Of a stretch of DNA of 64,000 bases, positions 8,605-16,082 are shown piece after piece. The notes below the pieces were generated by a model, which made no database searches, was not told the DNA's origin, and saw only the letters and a program-made list of their open reading frames with translations. The stretch covers positions 62,001-126,000 of the forward strand of contig SUTS01000002.1 in NCBI GenBank assembly GCA_015152555.1, given 5' to 3'. This DNA comes from Cyanobacteria bacterium SIG26 (GTDB taxonomy: Bacteria > Cyanobacteriota > Vampirovibrionia > Gastranaerophilales > Gastranaerophilaceae). Each line of letters begins with the position of its first letter. Positions within the stretch are counted from its first letter, which is position 1. Position numbers and translations under genes: made by a program.

Positions 8605-9288
8605 ATGAACAAAAAAGTTATAATTTTTGATTTAGATGGTACACTATTAAATACGCTTGAAGATTTAGCCAATAGCACAAATTTTGCACTACAAACTTTC
8701 AGTTTTCCAACAAAGACTATAGACGAAATTAGAAACTTTGTGGGTGATGGGATTGCAAAATTAATTGAACGAGCTATTCCAGATGGAAAATTCAATCCAA
8801 ATTATAATTCTTGCCTTGAAATATTTAAACAACACTATTCAAAAAATAAATATAATAAAACCGCACCATACAATGGAATTTTACCATTATTAAACTCATT
8901 AAAAACAAAAAATTACAAAATCGCAGTAGTTTCAAACAAGTTTGATACAGCAGTTAAGGAATTATGCCAAAAATATTTCCCAGACTTGATAGATTTAGCA
9001 GTTGGTGAAAACGAAAATTGCGGTATAAAAAAGAAACCATCACCAGACGGCATAAACATAGTTATATCAAGACTCACAGCCAAAAACGAAAATTGTGTGT
9101 ACGTTGGGGATTCTGATGTAGATATTCTGACTGCAAAAAACGCAAACATGCCTTGTATCAGCGTTTTATGGGGCTTTAGAGACAAAGAATTTTTATCACA
9201 ACACGGAGCAAGCATTTTTGTAAATAAACCCAGTGAAATTATTGATTTTTTAGAAAAAAACTTCGCATCAACGACACAAATTGATTAA
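8605..9288 (+). CDS. HAD-family phosphatase, phosphoglycolate phosphatase-like
   Basis: 227 residues from ATG 8605. HAD motif I is FDLDGTLLNT at the start; motif II is VVSNK in the middle; motif III is a K followed by VGDSDVDILTAKNA. The cap domain lies between motifs I and II (class I cap). This arrangement is that of Gph/PGP-type phosphatases, which remove phosphate from 2-phosphoglycolate, though related enzymes act on pyrophosphate or nucleotides, so substrate is not certain. It stands alone between the winged-helix gene and DAHP synthase. The transcript appears leaderless. Confidence 0.85.
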   Translation: MNKKVIIFDLDGTLLNTLEDLANSTNFALQTFSFPTKTIDEIRNFVGDGIAKLIERAIPDGKFNPNYNSCLEIFKQHYSKNKYNKTAPYNGILPLLNSLKTKNYKIAVVSNKFDTAVKELCQKYFPDLIDLAVGENENCGIKKKPSPDGINIVISRLTAKNENCVYVGDSDVDILTAKNANMPCISVLWGFRDKEFLSQHGASIFVNKPSEIIDFLEKNFASTTQID

Positions 9289-9344
9289 TTTTTATACTTT
9301 TATTATAATTCAGAATAGCGAATATTATATATGAGGATACATTT

Positions 9345-10394
9345 ATGATTATAATTATGGAGCGCGGTGCTTCAAATGAAAATATACAAGCAGTTAGAGA
9401 TTTGTTAGCTTCTCACGATTTTCAAGTCCTTGTTCACGAAGGAGATGTACACACAGTTATCGATGCTTTAGGTGATAAAACGACTCTTTCTCCGAGCAGA
9501 ATAGAGGCATTAGATGGTGTTAAACAAATCAAATTTATTAGAGAACCATTTAGATTAGCATCAAGGGACAGAAAATCTGAAGATACTATTATTGAATTTT
9601 CTAACGGAGTGAAAATCGGGGGCGCAAACCGTCCTGTATCAATGGTTGGACCTTGTTCTGTTGAAGATGATTACGAAGGACTCTTATCAGTTGCACAAGC
9701 GGCTAAAGAATTAGGATGCCAATTTTTAAGAGGAGGAGCTTTTAAACCAAGAACATCACCTTATGATTTTGACGGTCTAGGTGAAAAGGCGCTACAATAT
9801 CTAGCACAAGCACGCGAAGCTACAGGTTTATTGGTTGTAACTGAATTAATGGATTCTGCGGATTTAGATTTGGTTTGCAATTATGCAGATGTCATCCAAA
9901 TTGGTGCTCGTAATATGCAAAATTTCAAATTATTAAAATCAGTTGGTAAATGCAACAAACCAATCATCTTAAAAAGAGGCCCATCAAGCACAATTCGAGA
10001 ATTTTTGCTAGCAGCCGAACATATTATGTATAACGGTAATGAAAATGTTATTCTTTGTGAACGCGGACTAAAAAGCTTTGACAGCGCATTTACTCGCAAT
10101 CTACTGGATATATCAGCAGTTCCAGTTATAAAAAAATACTCACATTTACCTGTAATTGTTGACCCAAGTCACGGCACAGGCCAACGATATTTGATAGAAC
10201 CAATGGCAAAAGCAGGTTTGGTTGTTGGTGCTGATGGTGTTATGGTTGAAGTTCATCACAATCCATCTCAGGCACTTAGCGACGGTAAACAAAGCTTATC
10301 AATTCCACAATTTAAGGAAGTGTTCACAAGATTAAATAATCTAATCGACACATTACATCTTGAAAAAAGCCTCCCTATTTCTAATGTGGAATAA
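9345..10394 (+). CDS. aroF: 3-deoxy-7-phosphoheptulonate synthase (type I beta)
   Basis: 349 residues. Catalyses condensation of phosphoenolpyruvate and erythrose-4-phosphate, the first step of the shikimate pathway. Residues 1-70 form the ferredoxin-like regulatory domain typical of the AroF/AroG-type I beta class (IIIMERGASNENI). The barrel follows with GPCSVEDDYEG, the phosphate-binding FLRGGAFKPRTSPYDFDG, KRGPSSTIREF and DPSHGTGQ, all diagnostic. Start ATG at 9345 has GAGGA about 8 nt before. A TATAAT box lies near 9304. The regulatory domain suggests feedback by aromatic compounds, and prephenate dehydrogenase (tyrA) is close by at 10903 on the other strand. Confidence 0.95.
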   Translation: MIIIMERGASNENIQAVRDLLASHDFQVLVHEGDVHTVIDALGDKTTLSPSRIEALDGVKQIKFIREPFRLASRDRKSEDTIIEFSNGVKIGGANRPVSMVGPCSVEDDYEGLLSVAQAAKELGCQFLRGGAFKPRTSPYDFDGLGEKALQYLAQAREATGLLVVTELMDSADLDLVCNYADVIQIGARNMQNFKLLKSVGKCNKPIILKRGPSSTIREFLLAAEHIMYNGNENVILCERGLKSFDSAFTRNLLDISAVPVIKKYSHLPVIVDPSHGTGQRYLIEPMAKAGLVVGADGVMVEVHHNPSQALSDGKQSLSIPQFKEVFTRLNNLIDTLHLEKSLPISNVE

Positions 10395-10482
10395 ATTTTT
10401 AACTATAATTTACCAACAATATAAGAGAGTTTTGTAAATAAATATTACAAAAATTTAAACTCTGCGCAATTCATTCACCAAG

Positions 10483-10500
10483 AAAAACTTTATATAAGTG
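10483..10500 (+). promoter_or_regulatory. CTTTATATAAG motif upstream of a small orphan gene
   Basis: The near-palindrome CTTTATATAAG preceded by AAAAA lies 36 nt before the ATG at 10536. Similar sequences in the same orientation precede the genes starting at 20836, 40526 and 51144 by about 30-45 nt, so it may be a shared promoter core or operator. Confidence 0.45.
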
Positions 10501-10535
10501 TGAAGGCATAGTTATAGTGTGAAAGGAATTATATT

Positions 10536-10886
10536 ATGATTAATTGTGTAGGTGGCTTGGGATACGGCTATGGGACAAATTTAAGCAGTACAGCATTAGA
10601 AAGACAAAGACGCAACGAGTTTAAACCAATTTTTACAGGTACAGAATACGCAAAAGAAGAAGGCAGAACTCGCAATACAAAAGTTGCATTAGGAACAGTT
10701 GCAACACTTGGTACGGTTGCAGCAGCAATTATATTCAGAAAGCCTATAGCAAATGCTTTAGGTAAAATCCCAGGATTGAAAACGATTGGTTCGAAATTAG
10801 GAGAATGGGGCTCCAAAGCGTGGACTAAAGTTGCAGAATTAGGTACAAAAGCTATCGATTGGGCAAAAAATTTGATCAAAAAATAA
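10536..10886 (+). CDS. small protein of unknown function with amphipathic C-terminus
   Basis: 116 residues. Residues 1-45 are polar and glycine/asparagine-rich with no signal peptide. Residues about 50-68 form one hydrophobic helix (VALGTVATLGTVAAAIIF). The rest is a run of Lys/Trp/Gly-containing amphipathic segments (LGEWGSKAWTKVAELG), which could bind membranes. I do not recognise the family. GAAAGGAAT precedes the ATG. It shares the CTTTATATAAG upstream motif with other orphan genes in the window. It ends 17 bases before the convergent tyrA gene, next to the nested inverted repeat. Confidence 0.6.
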   Translation: MINCVGGLGYGYGTNLSSTALERQRRNEFKPIFTGTEYAKEEGRTRNTKVALGTVATLGTVAAAIIFRKPIANALGKIPGLKTIGSKLGEWGSKAWTKVAELGTKAIDWAKNLIKK

Positions 10887-10902
10887 TAACGTCAACTTTA
10901 CC

Positions 10903-11652
10903 TTAAAACCTCAATTGGCGATTTGACTTGATATCAATTATCTGTTCTAGATAATTGGAACTTGTTAAATCGCCAATTGATTTATATAATTTCAATATTG
11001 AAGTTTGAATATTTTCACTATTCATTTGAACCATATCATTTGCCATTTCTTCATTAGACATGGCAAGTCTGGTCATATCACGGAAACCGGATGCTGCTAT
11101 TTCCATAGCCAAATCATTATCTTGCGCAGTTTTAAATATTGCTTGCGCAACAACCATTGGCATGTGCGAAATTAGCGCCACAGCTTCATCATGCTTTTCA
11201 GGAGTTGTTATAACCGGTTGAGCTCCAAGTTTTTGTATAATATCTACAAGCTCATTACTTTCTCCAAAAACAGGTGTAATAACCCATTTTGCGCCATTAA
11301 ATAATCCTTCAAATGAGTTCTCAAACCCTTTATGTTCTGTTCCTGCCATAGGATGTGATGGTACAAAACGATAAGAACGTCGTTTATTACAAACAAATCC
11401 TTTCAGTGAACATACATCTGTAACAACTGTTTCTGGCGTCAAAAAATTTTCCAAACAATCCAGAATTTCTAATGTTTTGTTCATCGCAGAACAAACAAAA
11501 ACCATGTTGCAAGTTTTTAATACATCATAATCTCTGTATATATTTTCGCCTTTTTGAGACTTTGAAACACCAACAACTTCATATCCAAGATTTTTTAAAT
11601 CCTTAAATATTGAACCGCCAATTAATCCTAACCCTACAACACCAATTTTCAT
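10903..11652 (-). CDS. tyrA: prephenate dehydrogenase
   Basis: 249 residues. Converts prephenate to 4-hydroxyphenylpyruvate with NAD(P) in tyrosine synthesis. The Rossmann start IGVVGLGLIGGSIFKDL, the substrate motif SHPMAGTE, and the later ISHMPMVVAQAIF are those of TyrA proteins. It lacks chorismate mutase and ACT domains, so it is the short monofunctional type. AAGGAGA precedes ATG 11652. It is the last gene of the run pheT, SH3-like gene, tyrA (gaps of 15 and 9 nt). The final codons lie inside a large hairpin (10911-10980). Confidence 0.93.
   Translation of the reverse strand: MKIGVVGLGLIGGSIFKDLKNLGYEVVGVSKSQKGENIYRDYDVLKTCNMVFVCSAMNKTLEILDCLENFLTPETVVTDVCSLKGFVCNKRRSYRFVPSHPMAGTEHKGFENSFEGLFNGAKWVITPVFGESNELVDIIQKLGAQPVITTPEKHDEAVALISHMPMVVAQAIFKTAQDNDLAMEIAASGFRDMTRLAMSNEEMANDMVQMNSENIQTSILKLYKSIGDLTSSNYLEQIIDIKSNRQLRF
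10911..10980. repeat. nested inverted repeat over the 3' end of tyrA
   Basis: Outer arms TCAATTGGCGATTT (10911-10924) and AAATCGCCAATTGA (10967-10980) are perfect complements; inside them CAATTATCT (10935-10943) pairs with AGATAATTG (10949-10957) around GTTCT. The structure is made of tyrA codons (SIGDLTSS and SNRQL) and lies between two convergent genes. No T-run follows, so it is more likely a 3'-end stabilising structure than a classical terminator. Confidence 0.75.
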
Positions 11653-11661
11653 AAAGTCTCC

Positions 11662-12309
11662 TTACTTAACTGACGGATAGAAATACCTTACACCGTCATC
11701 AGAGCGCCATCTAACATACCCCGTTTTCGGTGTTCTATCCATATCAAACACACTAACAAGTGCCCAATTCCCACGAATTACATTAAGCTTAATCATTTCA
11801 GGATTATTTATAGTCGCTATAGTTTTTGCATTAGGTTCCATAGACGCCTTTATATCCAAACAAGATTTTGGAGCGCCTTTTAATAACGTTAGCCCATATT
11901 TTTTGCCGTAATTATTATAAAAATTTATCCAAGTCATAAATTTATACGGATCATCCTTTTTAATCCAACCTGTTGCACCAGTTGATTTGTCATAAACAAT
12001 TTCAACCCACTCATCTAAACAATCAACGGTTTCAACTAATGCTAATGATTTTTTCTCAATAAATACCGCAAAAAATTTTTCAAACCCAATATCTTCAGGG
12101 AAAAACTCGTCACTATTCCATCTTACACGATACAAAATATGAGAATTTTCATGTGGTTCTTTATAGACAACTATATCATCCCCAACTTGGTACATTCCAA
12201 CAGTATTAACTTGATTTTCTACAACTCTTATTGGTATGACATCCTTAGCTTGTACCGCACAAAATGCGGTTGTCAAAGTGATTAGTAGTAATGAAATAAA
12301 TCGTTTCAT
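11662..12309 (-). CDS. exported SH3-like protein of unknown function
   Basis: 215 residues. A signal peptide (residues 1-21, LTTAFCAVQA-KD) is followed by two regions that look like bacterial SH3 folds: one around VGDDIVVYKEPHENSHILYRV and another ending GYVRWRSDDGVRYFYP. ATGWIKKDDPYKF also has the GW-I-K look of SH3b domains. A cell-wall-binding or periplasmic sensing role would fit, but no function can be named. It lies between pheT and tyrA in a tight operon, with AAGAGGT before its ATG, which suggests only co-expression with phenylalanine and tyrosine genes. Confidence 0.8.
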   Translation of the reverse strand: MKRFISLLLITLTTAFCAVQAKDVIPIRVVENQVNTVGMYQVGDDIVVYKEPHENSHILYRVRWNSDEFFPEDIGFEKFFAVFIEKKSLALVETVDCLDEWVEIVYDKSTGATGWIKKDDPYKFMTWINFYNNYGKKYGLTLLKGAPKSCLDIKASMEPNAKTIATINNPEMIKLNVIRGNWALVSVFDMDRTPKTGYVRWRSDDGVRYFYPSVK

Positions 12310-12324
12310 AATTATTTTTACCTC

Positions 12325-14805
12325 TTATCCTCTGAAAGAAATTTGTGCATAAGTTTTTTGCAATTTTTCTCTCACAGATGTCATCTGTTGTTCAATAATT
12401 TCATCAGTTAAAGTTGCAGTTTCATCTTGCATTTTTATTCTAAATGCAACACTTTTGAAACCTTCTTCAACGTGTTCACCTTGATACACATCAAAAATCT
12501 CAGCACCTTTGTAAATGTTTTGTTTTACTGCACCCTTAATAACTTTCTGGATATCTTCAGAACTAACAGTATCATTGATAATAAAGGCTAAATCACGTCT
12601 TACTTCAGGATATTGAGGAAGATGTTTAAATCTTGGAGTTGTTTCTTTTACAGCACCAATAATCTCATCCAAATCAACCTTAAACATAAATGCATCTTGA
12701 TTGAGTTTTAATTTGTCCTGTAATGTAGGATGTAATTGCCCAAAATATCCTATCGGTTGTGGCTTTTTACCTAATAATAAAATTACCGCTGTTCTATATG
12801 GGTGGAAAACATTATGAGTCGACGCCAATTCTGACTCCGCAAGCGGAACAATTTTAATACGTCTTGTGACTTGCAAATCTTCCAATAAGCTTTCCACAAT
12901 ACCTTTTACAGTAAAGAAATCCGGTTGAATTTTATGTTGCCATTTAGAATTTTGAACATCTCCTGTTACAACACCTTGAAGCACAAGAGTTTCTTTAACC
13001 CCTGATTTTTTCTCATCAGCTGGTGCAACTTTTATATATGTTCTACCAATTTCATAAGCCCAGAAATTCTTTTGTCCATTATCAAAATTATATTTCATAC
13101 AATTTAAAACACTTGCAGCTAATGTTTGACGAAGCATTGAATATTCTTCTGAAGCTGGATTTTGAACTTTTACAGCATTTTCATCATCATAAACAATTTT
13201 AAATTTGTCTAATAAAGATTTGCCAATCAAAGAACTTGTTTGAATTTCATTCAAACCAGATGATAACATAAGCTCATGAACCCTTTTAACAACTTTTTCG
13301 CCCAAAGTAATAACAGGAGATTGAGATTTGTTTGGTAAAGATGGCGCAATTTTATCATAACCATTAATTCTTGCGATTTCTTCAATCAAATCAATTTCTC
13401 GTGTAACATCATAAGCTCTAAAACTTGGGACCGCAAATTTTGCAGCAGCATCATTTCCGCCAAGTTTTTCAAAACCTAAGTTTTCTAATATATTTATACA
13501 TCTATCTGCGGATATTTCACAACCCAAAATACGTTTTACTTGATTGTATCTAAGGGTAATTTCTGTTGGCGGTAATTTGTTTTCACCATCTTCAACCAAG
13601 CCAACAACCTTTGCATCAGCATATTCCACAAGTAATTGCATCGCGCGAATCAAAGCAGGTTTTACAGCCTCAATGTCAATACCGCGTTCAAATCTTGCAG
13701 ATGCTTCACTACGATAACCCGCACTTCTTGCAGATTTTCTGTTAGTTGCAGGAGTGAAATAAGCAGCCTCTAATGCAATTGAAGTTGTGTTATCATCAAT
13801 CTCAGAATTTGCACCACCAAATACTCCGCCTAAACATACACCCTCTTTTTCCGTCGCAATAAGAACAGAATCGGTTGTTAATGTTCTTTCAACTTCATCA
13901 AGGGTAATCAATTTTTCACCTTCTGTTGCACGTCTTACGCACAAATATCCATCCAATTTGTCTAAATCAAATGCATGTAATGGACAACCATATTCAAGCA
14001 TCACATAATTGGTAATATCTACAACGTTGTTAATTGCGCGAACACCAGACGCAACAAGTCTTTTTTGCATCCAATCTGGAGATGCTTTTATTTTAATATC
14101 CTTTAATAGCGCGATTGAATAATATTTACAAACATCTTTATCTTTAATTTCTACTTTAAATTCATCAGTTGATAAATCATTAGTATACTCGACCGTATTT
14201 AACTTTAACGGAGTATCAAATAATGCACTTAATTCACGAGCAACCCCAATAACAGACATCTGATCACCCCTATTAGCAGTTGGTGCAACGTGAATTACTG
14301 TATCTTTTTCAAAGCCTAAAACATCTTTAACATCTAATCCCAAACCAACATTAGAAAAAATTCTATTCAAGATTAAAATACCGTCTTCTTCTTGGTAACC
14401 GCGTTCTGAAACACCTAATTCATCAGAAGAACATAGCATACCTTGTGATTCAACTCCACGAATTACCGCCGGAGTTAATGTAAACATTTCACCTGTTTTT
14501 CTATCCAAAACTTGAGATCCAACACTTGCATACGGTACAACTTGACCCTCAGCAATATTTTGCGCACCACAAACAACAGTTTTCAATTCTGAACCAGTAT
14601 TTACAGTTACTAAATGCAACCTGTCAGAATTTGGATGATTATCAATTTTTTCAATTTTCACAGTTTTTATATTTGTAAACATTGGTTTAACATCTTCTAT
14701 AGCTTCAACCTCTAAGCCGCTCATCGTAAGCTCGTGAGCAATTTGATCTACTTCTACATTAGACAAATCAACAAATTCGTTTAACCAATTTAAAGATACT
14801 TGCAT
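12325..14805 (-). CDS. pheT: phenylalanine-tRNA ligase beta subunit
   Basis: 826 residues, full length for the bacterial type. N-terminal start MQVSLNWLNEFVDL, then the tRNA-binding EMAP domain (about 40-150, with IDNHPNSDRLHLVTVN and VVCGAQNI), the B3/B4 editing region (KLNTVEY onward, YVMLEYGCPLHAFD), the B5 domain and the class II-like core (ARSAGYRSEASARFERGID), and the C-terminal ferredoxin-fold anticodon domain (LPQYPEVRRDLAFI). The alpha subunit pheS is not next to it in this window. AGAGGG lies before the ATG and a good promoter at 14826-14855. It is the first gene of the pheT-SH3-tyrA operon. Confidence 0.97.
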   Translation of the reverse strand: MQVSLNWLNEFVDLSNVEVDQIAHELTMSGLEVEAIEDVKPMFTNIKTVKIEKIDNHPNSDRLHLVTVNTGSELKTVVCGAQNIAEGQVVPYASVGSQVLDRKTGEMFTLTPAVIRGVESQGMLCSSDELGVSERGYQEEDGILILNRIFSNVGLGLDVKDVLGFEKDTVIHVAPTANRGDQMSVIGVARELSALFDTPLKLNTVEYTNDLSTDEFKVEIKDKDVCKYYSIALLKDIKIKASPDWMQKRLVASGVRAINNVVDITNYVMLEYGCPLHAFDLDKLDGYLCVRRATEGEKLITLDEVERTLTTDSVLIATEKEGVCLGGVFGGANSEIDDNTTSIALEAAYFTPATNRKSARSAGYRSEASARFERGIDIEAVKPALIRAMQLLVEYADAKVVGLVEDGENKLPPTEITLRYNQVKRILGCEISADRCINILENLGFEKLGGNDAAAKFAVPSFRAYDVTREIDLIEEIARINGYDKIAPSLPNKSQSPVITLGEKVVKRVHELMLSSGLNEIQTSSLIGKSLLDKFKIVYDDENAVKVQNPASEEYSMLRQTLAASVLNCMKYNFDNGQKNFWAYEIGRTYIKVAPADEKKSGVKETLVLQGVVTGDVQNSKWQHKIQPDFFTVKGIVESLLEDLQVTRRIKIVPLAESELASTHNVFHPYRTAVILLLGKKPQPIGYFGQLHPTLQDKLKLNQDAFMFKVDLDEIIGAVKETTPRFKHLPQYPEVRRDLAFIINDTVSSEDIQKVIKGAVKQNIYKGAEIFDVYQGEHVEEGFKSVAFRIKMQDETATLTDEIIEQQMTSVREKLQKTYAQISFRG

Positions 14806-14825
14806 ATATTTTCCCTCTTAATTCA

Positions 14826-14855
14826 ATTATAATCTATGTTTTTATATTAGTACAA
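14826..14855 (-). promoter_or_regulatory. promoter of the pheT operon
   Basis: Minus strand: -35 TTGTAC (14850-14855), 18-nt spacer, -10 TATAAT (14826-14831), with the pheT ATG 21 nt downstream behind AGAGGG. No T-box, attenuator or leader peptide fits in the short leader. Confidence 0.65.
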
Positions 14856-14902
14856 AAGAATTTGCTTGTAAATCATTCCATAATAATGCAAATAACTAAA
14901 AA

Positions 14903-16072
14903 CTATTTGTCAAATTGATTAAATTTTTGTTCCGTTTTTATTTTTAATTTATCTAAAACTTGCTTAAAATCAACTGACACAGGTGTTGGTCTGGATTTTT
15001 CTATAATCTCTAAAAATACGTATGAAGATTTTGGCGATTTATTATCCAAAAACACAATAGAATTTGCAACATCAATTCTTGCAGGAACAATCAAACCGCT
15101 TTTGCTAAATTCCTTTATACTTTCTTGAGATGACAAATATTTGACAAACTTCATTGCCTCTGCTTTATACTTCGAACTTTTTGTAATCGCCCAACCCGAT
15201 GCATCAATTAAATTACCATTATAAATTCCTCTCGGAAATTCCACAACATCCCAATCAAAGTCAGCTTCTTGTCTATATTTTGGAACTAGCCAACGACCTG
15301 ATAAATGCATTGCAATTCGTTGTTGCAGAAACATTTGTGCCATTGTTGCACTTGCAGACTCTTGTTTATAAGGCGCAACATGATATTTATTACGTATATC
15401 AGCATAAAAACTCAAACCCTCGCGCATTTTTTCATCATCTAAATTTTTAAAATTTTCCACTCCAAAACTCGCTAAATATGGCAAATAAAATAACGGTTCA
15501 TCCTCAAATGAAACCCCAAAAACATCAGGCAAATGAGTTAACTTTTTCGCCATAATCAAAAATTCATCTATTGTCCAATCTTTTTTAGGATAAGATACTC
15601 CATATTTATCAAAAATATTCTTATTATAAAAGATTACTAAATTTGAAACATCTCTTGGTACTGCATAAATTTTTTCGTTCCAAGTTAAGGCTTGTATCGC
15701 TTTTTTATAAAAATTTTCATATTCAAACACACTATCTAAACTCGTTAAATCTTCTAAAACACCTGCATTAGCATAAATCGGCAAGTAATGGTTATTTAAA
15801 AAAACAATATCAGGTGCCGTATTTGAAGCAAATAACAGATGAATTTTCTGAAAATAATTTTGCGGGATATGCATAAAATCTATTTTTATTTGAGGATTTT
15901 CTTTTTCAAATTGATTTATTACTGGTTTTAAAATACTAACTTCAGACTCAGACCCCCAAGACGCAAATTGTATAACAACATCTTGTTGTGATTTATTTTC
16001 AAAAAATTTTGCACAACAAAACAAGCTCACGCATATTATTAAAAACACCAACAAAATGAATTTTTTAATCAT
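14903..16072 (-). CDS. ABC transporter solute-binding lipoprotein (family 1, sugar type)
   Basis: 389 residues. The N-terminus is a lipoprotein signal with a lipobox ending LFC-C near residue 20. The mature part is a family 1 solute-binding protein: VIQFASWGSESEVSILKPVINQF, FEKENPQIKIDF, the APDIVFLN hinge, the YAVPRD motif, and the late SGWAITKSSKYKAEAMKFVKYL segment. Such proteins deliver sugars or sugar phosphates to an ABC permease; no permease or ATPase genes are adjacent. It lies 10 nt downstream of the AMIN-like gene on the same strand, so the two may be co-transcribed. The ligand is not predictable. Confidence 0.88.
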   Translation of the reverse strand: MIKKFILLVFLIICVSLFCCAKFFENKSQQDVVIQFASWGSESEVSILKPVINQFEKENPQIKIDFMHIPQNYFQKIHLLFASNTAPDIVFLNNHYLPIYANAGVLEDLTSLDSVFEYENFYKKAIQALTWNEKIYAVPRDVSNLVIFYNKNIFDKYGVSYPKKDWTIDEFLIMAKKLTHLPDVFGVSFEDEPLFYLPYLASFGVENFKNLDDEKMREGLSFYADIRNKYHVAPYKQESASATMAQMFLQQRIAMHLSGRWLVPKYRQEADFDWDVVEFPRGIYNGNLIDASGWAITKSSKYKAEAMKFVKYLSSQESIKEFSKSGLIVPARIDVANSIVFLDNKSPKSSYVFLEIIEKSRPTPVSVDFKQVLDKLKIKTEQKFNQFDK

Positions 16073-16082
16073 TTTCTATCAA

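Noticed and set aside
14600-14855. T-box or attenuator upstream of pheT
   Set aside because: The leader between promoter and start is only about 20 nt, too short for either.
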